In this document: piece after piece, positions 17,300 through 25,272 of the stretch
Position numbering within the stretch: the first letter of the stretch is position 1
Layout: the number at the start of each line of letters is the position of its first letter
From: Candidatus Babeliales bacterium
GTDB lineage: Bacteria > Babelota > Babeliae > Babelales > RVW-14
Direction: 5' to 3'
Assembly (NCBI GenBank): GCA_019746485.1
Contig: JAIERW010000013.1
Coordinates: forward strand, 1 to 64,000
DNA length: 64,000 nt
Notes under the pieces: generated by a model
Database searches by the model: none
What the model was told of the DNA's origin: nothing
The model's input: only the letters and a program-made list of their open reading frames with translations
Position numbers and translations under genes: made by a program

Positions 17300-18439
17300 A
17301 TGTGTGTTTTTATGCGCAACGTGCTTGAACGTATTTGGCAAAAGACCTCTGTACAGCAACCATTAACGCCATTTGAAAAGCTTATATTTTGTATACTATG
17401 CCTGCTCGAACCATTGTATCGGGCAGGTTTTTTTATTGTTGCCTGCTATCGAAAAAAAACGGGCAACAAGCCTGTTTCTTTCAATGTTATATCCGTTGGT
17501 AATCTTTCAGTTGGTGGTACGGGCAAATCAGTAGTCGTCTCTTTTTTGGGAAATCTTTTAGTATCACGTGTGCCTGCAATTGTGCTGCGTGGGTACGGTG
17601 GTAGTGCTGCCAAGCAGGGTGTCAATGTATTGGTCAGCGACGGTAAAGCTATGTTGTGCAGCGCTGAGATAAGCGGCGACGAAGCGTTTATGCTCGCGCA
17701 ATCTTTTGCTGGTCCGGTAGTGGTGGGGGCCGACCGCTTGCGCTCGTGCCAACTGCTTGAAGCGTGGTCAAAAAAAACAGGTAACGCCCTAAAAACCGTA
17801 ATTCTTGATGATGCGTATCAAAATTACAAAATTTTAAAAAGCGTTGAAATTTTGCTGTTAGATGCGCGCAAACCCTTTGATAATACTCATACTTTACCTG
17901 CTGGCAGATTGCGCGAAAAAGACTATCGTCGTGCGCATTTTTTTTTCTTAACGCATGCAGACGAGGTTTCAACAACATTTTTGCAGTCGATCAAGACTGA
18001 TATACTGACTGGCATTGACCAAAAATTTATTTTTGCAGGAAAGCATGCGTATGCAGGTATTTTTTTTGATAACGTTGGTTTTGACCAAACACACAATTTA
18101 TCTGGGCAGCGTTGTTTGGTAGTTGCTGGTATTGGCTCAATCAGTGGTTTTGAACAAACCGTTGCTAATGCTGGTTTAGTGCGTGCTAACACGCTTGAAT
18201 TCCAAGATCATCATGCCTATTCTGTGCATGATCTTGAAGTTATTGAAAAGCGTGCACAGAGTTTACAATGTTTTGTTGCGGTAACAACCGCTAAAGATTG
18301 GGTTAAGTTGCAGCCACTAATCCAAGAAAAAAAATCTCGCATGCGTTGGTACGTGGTGCGTGTAACGTTTGCTTTTTTACAAATGCACGACGAGCAACGT
18401 TTTTCTCATGAGCTTGCAAAGTTTTTAGATCATTCATAA
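17300..18439 (+). CDS. lpxK: Tetraacyldisaccharide 4'-kinase (lipid A synthesis)
   Basis: Phosphorylates the 4' position of the lipid A disaccharide at the inner membrane. A hydrophobic helix (about residues 26-50) is followed by the P-loop GNLSVGGTGKS (67-77), VLRGYGG, GDEAFMLAQ, ILDDAYQNYKILKSVEILLLDA and LPAGRLREKDYRRA, which are LpxK hallmarks. 379 residues is slightly longer than the usual 320-340. Start could be the ATG at 17300 or at 17312; neither has a strong ribosome-binding site, and the 14-bp gap to infB suggests translation in the same transcript. Its presence shows that this organism makes lipid A, so it has an LPS-type outer membrane. Confidence 0.92.
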   Translation: MCVFMRNVLERIWQKTSVQQPLTPFEKLIFCILCLLEPLYRAGFFIVACYRKKTGNKPVSFNVISVGNLSVGGTGKSVVVSFLGNLLVSRVPAIVLRGYGGSAAKQGVNVLVSDGKAMLCSAEISGDEAFMLAQSFAGPVVVGADRLRSCQLLEAWSKKTGNALKTVILDDAYQNYKILKSVEILLLDARKPFDNTHTLPAGRLREKDYRRAHFFFLTHADEVSTTFLQSIKTDILTGIDQKFIFAGKHAYAGIFFDNVGFDQTHNLSGQRCLVVAGIGSISGFEQTVANAGLVRANTLEFQDHHAYSVHDLEVIEKRAQSLQCFVAVTTAKDWVKLQPLIQEKKSRMRWYVVRVTFAFLQMHDEQRFSHELAKFLDHS

Positions 18440-18533
18440 AAAATTATTGTATCTTGTTTGAATTTTTGCCATAAAGATATTATCCTTTTTCAAAAGAGCG
18501 TAGTGGTATAAAACGTAAAAGGAGAGATGGTTT

Positions 18534-19631
18534 ATGTCGCTGATCATTCGGCATGTTTTTTCATTTCTTTTTTCATTTCTTACTGCTTTTTATCTGTTGC
18601 CGCTTATTGCAAGCGCGGCTCGTCGGCTACGGTTTTTAGACGAACCGAACGGCACTATTAAAGTGCATCAGGCCCCTGTTCCCTACCTTGGCGGCCTGGC
18701 CGTTTACATTCCGTTTGTTGCCACACTGGGCTTGGTTTATCCCTTTGAAAATATTATTTTATGGCTTTTGCTGGGCATTAGTTTACTTCTGTTTATTGGC
18801 TTGATCGACGATCTCAAAGTCTTGAAACCGGGTCAGAAATTTTTTGGCCAAGTGGTTGCCGTGCTCTGTTTTTTAAAAGGCGGCCTCTCGCTCAAAACCG
18901 TCTTTTTTTCATCAGCGTTAAATATTTTTCTTTCTGGCTTTTGGATGCTCTCGGTAATTAACGCTTTCAATTTGGTTGATGTGATGGACGGTCTTTCGTC
19001 ACTGATTGCTATTGTTGCTGCTACCTCATTTTTTGTGGTTGCATTGTTCTTTAAGCAGTACGCTTACAGCATGTTGCTGCTTGCCTTTTTGGGGCCATTA
19101 TTAGCATTCTTTTTACACAATAAACCGCCCGCAAAAATTTATTTGGGCGATGCAGGCGCTATGTTTATTGGTGGTTTTTTAGCAGCCATGCCGCTGCTTT
19201 TTCCGTGGAGTTATCAGTTTTTAGATGCTTATTACGTGCCCGCAATTATTTTAGGAATTCCATTGCTGGAAGTATCTTTTTTGGTGGTTATTCGCACGTG
19301 GCTGGGCATTCCATTTTTTCGCGGCAGTCCGCATCATTTTTGTATTTATTTGCGCAACAAAGGTTGGAGCAAAGAGATGGTACTCGTTTTTACTGGCGTT
19401 ATGGGTAGCATACTTTCTGTGTGCGCACTGCTCTTTTTGAGTAAATTAATAACGCTGCCTTGGCTTGTTGTTGCCGGTGTTGTTTTTTTAAGCGTGTGGA
19501 CCTTTATTATTTTTTCTCCTGCGTTGCGCATACAGCCAGCAGACGTGCGTGATGAGCGCATTGTTGGGGCCAAGCGTGTGGTTATGAATGAACCAGTTGC
19601 TCATGAGCAGCAGGAACAGGTGCGGCATTGA
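18534..19631 (+). CDS. WecA/TagO-type undecaprenyl-phosphate sugar-1-phosphate transferase
   Basis: Polytopic membrane enzyme (about ten helices in 365 residues) that starts lipid-linked glycan synthesis by moving a sugar phosphate from a UDP-sugar to undecaprenyl phosphate. Motifs: DEPNGTIKVHQAPVPYLGG (the P-x-x-GG form typical of WecA/TagO rather than MraY), GLIDDLKVLKPGQK (Mg-binding aspartates), NAFNLVDVMDGLSSL, KIYLGDAGAMFIGG and SPHHFCIYLRNKGW. It has a good ribosome-binding site (AAAGGAGAG) upstream of the ATG. After lpxK, it adds to an envelope polysaccharide theme. The exact sugar cannot be read from sequence. Confidence 0.88.
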   Translation: MSLIIRHVFSFLFSFLTAFYLLPLIASAARRLRFLDEPNGTIKVHQAPVPYLGGLAVYIPFVATLGLVYPFENIILWLLLGISLLLFIGLIDDLKVLKPGQKFFGQVVAVLCFLKGGLSLKTVFFSSALNIFLSGFWMLSVINAFNLVDVMDGLSSLIAIVAATSFFVVALFFKQYAYSMLLLAFLGPLLAFFLHNKPPAKIYLGDAGAMFIGGFLAAMPLLFPWSYQFLDAYYVPAIILGIPLLEVSFLVVIRTWLGIPFFRGSPHHFCIYLRNKGWSKEMVLVFTGVMGSILSVCALLFLSKLITLPWLVVAGVVFLSVWTFIIFSPALRIQPADVRDERIVGAKRVVMNEPVAHEQQEQVRH

Positions 19632-19639
19632 GCGTTGTT

Positions 19640-20482
19640 TTATGTAAAGCTTTTGAGTAGTTTAATTTCGTCGGGATATTTTGCTGGGTCTGGTGTTTCC
19701 AAAATTTTAGGTACATTAACCAACCGCTCATCTTGCATAATCCGCTTAAAGGCCGTTTGAGCAATTTCCCCTTCGCCCAAGCTGGCGTGCCGGTCACGCT
19801 TGGAGCCCCAGGGCATTTTAGAATCGTTCAAGTGCAAAGCTTTTAAGCGACGAATGCCAATCGTTTTGCAAAATTCGTCCATCATTTCTTCATAACCGGT
19901 TGGTGTGCCAATATTGTAACCAGCGGCAAAAACATGGCAGGTATCCAAACAAACACCAAGGCGGTCTTTGTTTTCAGTCTGCTCAATAATGCTTTTGATG
20001 TGGGCAAACGAACCAATATTGGTTCCTTGCCCTGCCATGGTTTCTAACAAGATCATAGTCTTACCTGGAACCTTTTCAAAAACGGTGTCCAAATTTTTAG
20101 CAATGTGGTTGATGCCTAATTCGTCCCCAGAGCCTGTGTGCGACCCGGGGTGTAGTACGAGATAGGGAATTTCTAAATCTTGGCACCTGCCTAATTCTTT
20201 GGCCAAGGACGTGATAGATTTGTTCCGGACCTCGGTATTGCTAGCGGCCAGATTTATTAAATACGAACTATGGACCATAATTTTTGAAAGACCTGAATTT
20301 TTCATAACTTGCTTAAAGGCTTCAATTTCTTCGTGCGTGAGCGCCGGCGCAAACCAGCTGCGGTTGCTTTTGGTAAAAATTTGCATGGTGGTGCAGCCAA
20401 TTTCTAGCGCACGCTCAACTGATTTGTACAGGCCGCCGGCAGCAGAAATATGTGCGCCAACTAAAGTTTCTTTATTTTTCAT
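19640..20482 (-). CDS. nfo: Endonuclease IV (AP endonuclease)
   Basis: Zinc-dependent enzyme that nicks DNA 5' of abasic sites, the step after uracil-DNA glycosylase. TIM-barrel motifs: LVGAHISAAGGLYKSV, MQIFTKSNRSWFAP, MVHSSYLINLA, YLVLHPGSHTGSGDE, VCLDTCHVFAAGYNI, LKALHLNDSKMPWGS with RHASLGEGEI, and ILETPDP; the zinc-binding His, Glu and Asp residues are in these. About 280 residues from the ATG at 20482 (the open frame extends to 20539 but MKNKETLVGAH is the usual family start). Converges with the WecA-like gene with only 8 bp between stops. Confidence 0.95.
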   Translation of the reverse strand: MKNKETLVGAHISAAGGLYKSVERALEIGCTTMQIFTKSNRSWFAPALTHEEIEAFKQVMKNSGLSKIMVHSSYLINLAASNTEVRNKSITSLAKELGRCQDLEIPYLVLHPGSHTGSGDELGINHIAKNLDTVFEKVPGKTMILLETMAGQGTNIGSFAHIKSIIEQTENKDRLGVCLDTCHVFAAGYNIGTPTGYEEMMDEFCKTIGIRRLKALHLNDSKMPWGSKRDRHASLGEGEIAQTAFKRIMQDERLVNVPKILETPDPAKYPDEIKLLKSFT

Positions 20483-20584
20483 AGTATTTCTTTCTATTTT
20501 TTTAAGAATAATTTTTTTGGTGCTATAATAACGGCCCATCTACAAATTTTTATCAAAAATAATTATGCACGAGAAGAAGTTATT

Positions 20585-21142
20585 ATGCAAAATCAAAAGA
20601 AGATATACCGTTTGTTGTTAGCCGTTTTTATGATTTTTATTGCCGGTTTTGTTTCAGTTGAGGGTGCGGCTCTAGGGCGTGACCAAAAAGAATTGTACCT
20701 ACTTTTTGAAGCTATTGAGATGAATTATGCACCGGTGTTTACAACGTTACTTGGGCAACAAATTGATGTCAATGGCCAGCTTTTTACTGGTACTACGCCA
20801 CTTCATTATGCTGCGCGTTTTGGGCGTGTTGCTATGTGTCAAGGTTTAATTAATGCAGGGGCAGACGTTAATGCACAAAATTTGTGTGGCGAAACGCCGT
20901 TGCATGAAGCTGCTAGTTCAGGCTCATTTTCTTGTTGCAAGCTTTTGCTGCAACACCATGCTTTGGTTGACCTGCCAAACAATGAAGGCAAAACTCCGCT
21001 TATGTTGGCAATGCAGCGAGGAACAAGTCAAAATATTTGCGATCTGTTGACCAAGAGAGGGGCTGTTTTACTGGTGCGCAAAAAGTGCGGAACAACTGAG
21101 CATGCTGCTGATTTTTCATTTGTTTATAAACTCACAAAATAA
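20585..21142 (+). CDS. Exported ankyrin-repeat protein
   Basis: 185 residues: a signal peptide (about 1-29, FMIFIAGFVSVEGAA) then three ankyrin repeats, clearest as GTTPLHYAARFGRVAMCQGLI, GETPLHEAASSGSFSCCKLLL and GKTPLMLAMQRGTSQNICDLL, with NAGADVNAQ-type turns. Ankyrin repeats mediate protein binding; exported versions are common among effectors of intracellular bacteria, though a periplasmic role is possible. Seven bases before a second ankyrin gene, so the two form an operon and probably arose by duplication. Confidence 0.85.
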   Translation: MQNQKKIYRLLLAVFMIFIAGFVSVEGAALGRDQKELYLLFEAIEMNYAPVFTTLLGQQIDVNGQLFTGTTPLHYAARFGRVAMCQGLINAGADVNAQNLCGETPLHEAASSGSFSCCKLLLQHHALVDLPNNEGKTPLMLAMQRGTSQNICDLLTKRGAVLLVRKKCGTTEHAADFSFVYKLTK

Positions 21143-21149
21143 GAAAACT

Positions 21150-21881
21150 ATGCTTATGCAAAAAAATAGAACCCACTTTTTTTCAATAGTGCTTTTTTTT
21201 ATGTTTTGCTTTATGTCGCTTGAAGCTACGGCCGCTCGATATGATATGTCTTGGCGTGTTTTGATTGACTATTATAGCAACAGTATACGTGTGGATAAAA
21301 AGTTGGTTGGAACATTGATTGCAATTCCAAAAAAAGGAAGTGATTTTGAGGGCGAGGTGGAAGATGATAAAGACTGTAATGATGACGCTCCAGGTATTGA
21401 TTTCCTTTCTGAATTATTTATGCAGGCGATTAGACGTGGTGATAAAAGTGCTTTTTGTGAACGCTTACTTAAGCAAGGTTTGCTGGTAGATGCTCTTATT
21501 TATCCCAGTACAACGTTGCTTCACTGGGCTGTTTGGTTTGGGCGTATTGGCGTGTGCCGTGTACTGATTAATGCTGGTGCCAATATTCATACAAAAAATA
21601 GTTCTGGCAGAACGCCACTGCATGAAGCAGCAGAGCGAGGCTTTTTGGATTGTTGCAATCTGTTGTGGCGGCTTGGAGCCCAAATTGACGAACGGGACGC
21701 GAGTGGTGCTACACCACTTCTTGTTGCTGCGCGGATGCATCATAAAAATATCTGCCAATTTTTACTAGCGCGTGGCGCTTGTGCTAGCCTTAAAACATTT
21801 GCTGGTGCAAGCCCTGAGGATTATTGGGCAGTTCAGGAAGTATTGAGTGAGTTGGGCATGTTTAAAATAATTATCGAGTAG
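21150..21881 (+). CDS. Exported ankyrin-repeat protein
   Basis: The ATG at 21150 lies seven bases past the preceding stop and opens a signal peptide (to about LEATA); the frame is open further upstream but only inside the neighbour. 243 residues: an acidic segment (EGEVEDDKDCNDD) then at least three ankyrin repeats, TTLLHWAVWFGRIGVCRVLI, GRTPLHEAAERGFLDCCNLL and GATPLLVAARMHHKNICQFLL. Closely similar in repeat wording to the gene at 20585 (RFGRVAMC versus WFGRIGVC), which supports duplication. Target unknown. Confidence 0.85.
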   Translation: MLMQKNRTHFFSIVLFFMFCFMSLEATAARYDMSWRVLIDYYSNSIRVDKKLVGTLIAIPKKGSDFEGEVEDDKDCNDDAPGIDFLSELFMQAIRRGDKSAFCERLLKQGLLVDALIYPSTTLLHWAVWFGRIGVCRVLINAGANIHTKNSSGRTPLHEAAERGFLDCCNLLWRLGAQIDERDASGATPLLVAARMHHKNICQFLLARGACASLKTFAGASPEDYWAVQEVLSELGMFKIIIE

Positions 21882-22000
21882 TAATAAAATACGACAATTA
21901 AAGCGATTGGCTCGATCTTTGCTTTCTTAATTGTACGCTTTTGGCTATACTCTCCCCTTCAAACTTCGTATTATTTTTGTACATTACAAGGTTTTTAATC

Positions 22001-23818
22001 ATGAATTATTTCTCCTGGGCGCCCGTAAAACAATGGTGCTGGTTGTTAATATTTGCGCTCTTTTCTATATGTTCTGCTCACGCCGAACAAGCAGCAGAGG
22101 CGCCGGTTATCTCTTTTTTTGAGCAGCGCGACTTAGAACTTTCTGGGTCACTAAACCAATCACATGATGGCGTTGTTGCAAAACTTGGTACGCCGCAAAC
22201 TATGTTTGGTTACAAGCGTTTAACACATTTGTTTACTAATCCAACGGCCAATGTAGCAGTTCTTGAAAAGCGCCAGGAGGCTATTCGTGAGTTAGCTGCA
22301 AATGAGCAGTTGCTCGGTGATGTTACCCATCTTCTTGGGCGCATCAAAGAACACGAACATGGCATAGACTTTTTCTTAAATAAAGATTTAGATCCGGCAA
22401 CACAACATATTTTGGATACGTATTACTATTCTGCGTCGTTGTTACGCTCGTACAACGACAGTGCACTTGCGCTGACACTGCGCGATATTTTTAAAAAATT
22501 TGGTTTGTTTATGCCGGTTATTGAGCACTTGCTGTTTCATTTTGCTATGGACTATATTCAGCAAGCGATTGCTGGCGAAAAAAAGCACGAGCATTGCCAT
22601 GGTCATAAACACAAACATAAACACAAGCATGGCCATGGGCACGGAGATGGTCATTCGTGCATGATGGATCATTTGGAGCCAGCAAAAGGTTCAAGTATTG
22701 CTGTGCAAGGGTTTTTTCTGATGCTTAAAGTGGGACATTTTGGCATGCATGCTATTAGTATTTATGAAATGGTTGAACATGTTAAAGCTCAAGTAGCGGT
22801 TCTTGATTATGTGCATAGTAATATTAGCGCTGTGCAGCAATGTTTAGAGGCAATTGGTAAGCTTTCTCAGTGTATAAAAAATAACGAAGCACTGGTGCAC
22901 AGAGCCCCAGATCTGTCTGGTTTGCTGGGGCAAGCAACAGGTGAATTGATTGGGTTGCTTAAAAGTGGTGCTTTTGAACTTGATGATGATTTGGGCTTCT
23001 TTTCTACTGTTGGGCCCACACTGCGTGCTCACGCGCTTCTCAAAGAACAGATACCGTCGTTTAAGAATGTTTTAGAAACGGTTGGCGAGCTGGATGCGTA
23101 TGCAACACTTGCTCGTTTAGTAAATCAGCATCAAGAAAGTGATGCGCGTATGTGTTTTGTGCGTTTTAAGCACGATGAAAAAAAACCTTCACTTGTTATG
23201 AATGGCCTGTGGAATATTATGCTCAATGCTCAAACCGTAACAACAAATAATGTGGTGTTGGGTGCTGATGATGTGCCCGCTTTGATGATTGTTACCGGGC
23301 CCAATAAAGCAGGCAAATCTAGTGTTTTAAAAGCGCTTGGTATTAATATTATTTTGGCCCAATCATTTGGCATTGCGTGTGCACAAGATTGCGAGATGAC
23401 GCTGTTTGATGCTTTAATTACCTACATAACCGTGACTGACGATATTTCGTGCGACGCATCGTTGATGGTTGCTGAGTTGGCGCGTGCTGATAGTTGCTTG
23501 AAAAAAATTCAGGCGCTTGAACCTAACAAGTTTGCTTGTGCATTGATTGACGACTCGCTTTTCAAAGGTACTACCTTTCAAAAGCGTGAAAAACTTGCGT
23601 ATCAATTTGTTGAAAATTTGGGTAGTTCGGGGCGTGTTTGCGGCATGGTTGCAACACACACCATGCAACTGACGCAGTTGGCCCAGCATGACAGTCAAAC
23701 GTTCTTTAATGCGTACATTCCAACGTTTGAAACCGTTGATGGCAAAGCAGCAAGTACTTTTACCTTGATACCAGGAGTTGCAGACCCGGATAATGTTTTG
23801 GCGCTTGTTCAAACTTAG
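22001..23818 (+). CDS. MutS-like ATPase with signal peptide and His-rich insert
   Basis: 605 residues. The ATG at 22001 (AAGG upstream) begins a signal peptide, about 1-32, ending SICSAHA. Residues 60-110 (GYKRLTHLFTNP, LEKRQEAIRELA) resemble the MutS core/lever domain. The C-terminal ATPase domain has Walker A GPNKAGKSS (433-441, Lys439), a MutS-like DASLMVAELARADSCLKKI, a Walker B variant LIDDSLFKGTTF (Asp517-Asp518 where MutS has Asp-Glu), and ATHTMQLTQLA with the conserved His553. The N-terminal mismatch-reading domains of MutS are absent. Residues 196-218 are a His/Lys/Gly metal-binding-like run. The signal peptide argues against cytosolic DNA repair; the Asp-for-Glu change may weaken hydrolysis. 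Role unknown. Confidence 0.8.
   Translation: MNYFSWAPVKQWCWLLIFALFSICSAHAEQAAEAPVISFFEQRDLELSGSLNQSHDGVVAKLGTPQTMFGYKRLTHLFTNPTANVAVLEKRQEAIRELAANEQLLGDVTHLLGRIKEHEHGIDFFLNKDLDPATQHILDTYYYSASLLRSYNDSALALTLRDIFKKFGLFMPVIEHLLFHFAMDYIQQAIAGEKKHEHCHGHKHKHKHKHGHGHGDGHSCMMDHLEPAKGSSIAVQGFFLMLKVGHFGMHAISIYEMVEHVKAQVAVLDYVHSNISAVQQCLEAIGKLSQCIKNNEALVHRAPDLSGLLGQATGELIGLLKSGAFELDDDLGFFSTVGPTLRAHALLKEQIPSFKNVLETVGELDAYATLARLVNQHQESDARMCFVRFKHDEKKPSLVMNGLWNIMLNAQTVTTNNVVLGADDVPALMIVTGPNKAGKSSVLKALGINIILAQSFGIACAQDCEMTLFDALITYITVTDDISCDASLMVAELARADSCLKKIQALEPNKFACALIDDSLFKGTTFQKREKLAYQFVENLGSSGRVCGMVATHTMQLTQLAQHDSQTFFNAYIPTFETVDGKAASTFTLIPGVADPDNVLALVQT
22586..22654 (+). repeat. Low-complexity His-rich coding segment
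   Basis: Twenty-three codons inside the MutS-like gene are mostly CAC/CAT alternating with Lys or Gly codons (residues 196-218), giving a run such as HGHKHKHKHKHGHGHG. It resembles the metal-binding loops of zinc or nickel transporters and chaperones. Imperfect 6-base periodicity suggests slippage growth. Confidence 0.85.
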
Positions 23819-25140
23819 CCTGCGCAGCGTATAACCAAACCAGGTCTAATTTTTGGTTCAAACCACGTTGCTTTTGCTGGCATAAGTTGGCCGGCATCTA
23901 CAACGTTCATGAGTTGTTGTGACGAAATTGGGTAGAGTGCAAAGGCAATCTGCCAACCGCCCTGCCGGCACTCATGCTCAAGCTCTTGGGTATTTTTGAG
24001 CCCGCCAATAAATTCAATATCTTGGTCTATTACTAATCTTCGTACTTTAAAAAATGGCCTGAGTAATAACTCATCCAAAATGCTGATATCAAGCGATTCA
24101 ACAGGATTATTTTGGCGGGTTGCGATAAATTTTTCTTGCAGATGTAGGCTGTACCAGGTGCCGTCGAGCAGCATGCCTAGCTCATGCACCTGCTTTGGTT
24201 CTGCTTGTGTTGCTCTATCAACACGTTTTACACGAAACGACCTTTTTACCACATTTAAAAATGCATAGGTACTAATGCCAGAAAGGCTTTTTAAAAGGCG
24301 ATTATAAGCAAAAATAGCAATTGACGTGTCTGAAAATAAAGCTGCTAAAATGTGATGATAAAAAGGATTGTGTGGTTCTTTTTTAAACAGTTGTTTTGCT
24401 GATGCGCTGCGATGGTGGCCGTCGGCGACGTACAATGTGGGAAGTGATGCAAAGCTGTGTGCAAGTTGCGCTATTATTGTGTGGTCGTTAATAACCCACA
24501 TCTGGTGTGCCACACCATCTTCAGTAACAATCTGTTGTGCTGGCTCGTGTGCTGCAATAACTTCAATAATAGTATCGATAATTGGGTCATTTTTGTACGT
24601 CAGCACAATTGGGTCAATCTGTGCTTGTTGAATTTTAGTAAACATTGTCACGGCTCTTTTTTTTGCTGAAATTATTTTTTCGTGCGGCTTGATGAGACCG
24701 TCTCGATAATTTTGTAGCGCAAGTTCGCCAATAATGCCGTACATTTTTTTACCATCTTTTTCTTGGCAATAAAGATAATAAGCAGGCTGTGCTTCTTGTT
24801 GTACCATGCCTGCTTTTATTAATGCTTCCAGATACGTTTTGCCTTTGCTGGCAGCGGTGCTGGTATAAAGTTCTGATTCGGGAGAAAGATTGATGTCTGG
24901 TCGAATGACGTGAATAAAATTTTCTGGATGAGTGCGTGCAAATTCATGCGCATAGATTGGATTCATGGAATTGTAAGGTGGACAAGTAAAGCTTTTGATA
25001 GATTCAGGAGTTGGTCGCCAGCCTTGAAACGGTCTAAAATCGATTGTCGAATTATGTGTATTTGCGCGTGTGCTTACCCAAAATTCTGGGGCAAAACACA
25101 ACAAAAACAATAAAAAAATTGATTCTTTTTTTTTTAACAT
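23815..25140 (-). CDS. DUF1015-family protein with signal peptide
   Basis: Family marks: IDFRPFQGWRP, CPPYNSMNP, NFIHVIRPDI, YYLYCQEKDGKKMYGIIGEL, LIKPHEKI and YVADGHHRSASAKQL, the last being the best-known DUF1015 motif. The start at 25140 is chosen because AGGGGG lies seven bases upstream. It opens a hydrophobic segment (KESIFLLFLLCFAPEFWVS) that looks like a signal peptide, whereas typical family members begin directly with the RPF segment and have no export signal. The biochemical function of the family is not settled to my knowledge. Its stop overlaps the stop of the MutS-like gene by three bases on the opposite strand. Confidence 0.82.
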   Translation of the reverse strand: MLKKKESIFLLFLLCFAPEFWVSTRANTHNSTIDFRPFQGWRPTPESIKSFTCPPYNSMNPIYAHEFARTHPENFIHVIRPDINLSPESELYTSTAASKGKTYLEALIKAGMVQQEAQPAYYLYCQEKDGKKMYGIIGELALQNYRDGLIKPHEKIISAKKRAVTMFTKIQQAQIDPIVLTYKNDPIIDTIIEVIAAHEPAQQIVTEDGVAHQMWVINDHTIIAQLAHSFASLPTLYVADGHHRSASAKQLFKKEPHNPFYHHILAALFSDTSIAIFAYNRLLKSLSGISTYAFLNVVKRSFRVKRVDRATQAEPKQVHELGMLLDGTWYSLHLQEKFIATRQNNPVESLDISILDELLLRPFFKVRRLVIDQDIEFIGGLKNTQELEHECRQGGWQIAFALYPISSQQLMNVVDAGQLMPAKATWFEPKIRPGLVIRCAG

Positions 25141-25272
25141 ACAAAAGCCCCCTTTTCCCATCCTTTATCTTTTAAAGATTGCAATGTTGAGTATACCTCA
25201 GCCAGGGGGATTTTTTCTAGAACCGAGAAATTTGGGGAGCAAAGAGAGCGGCCATTGGGTCACCTTCTTTGC

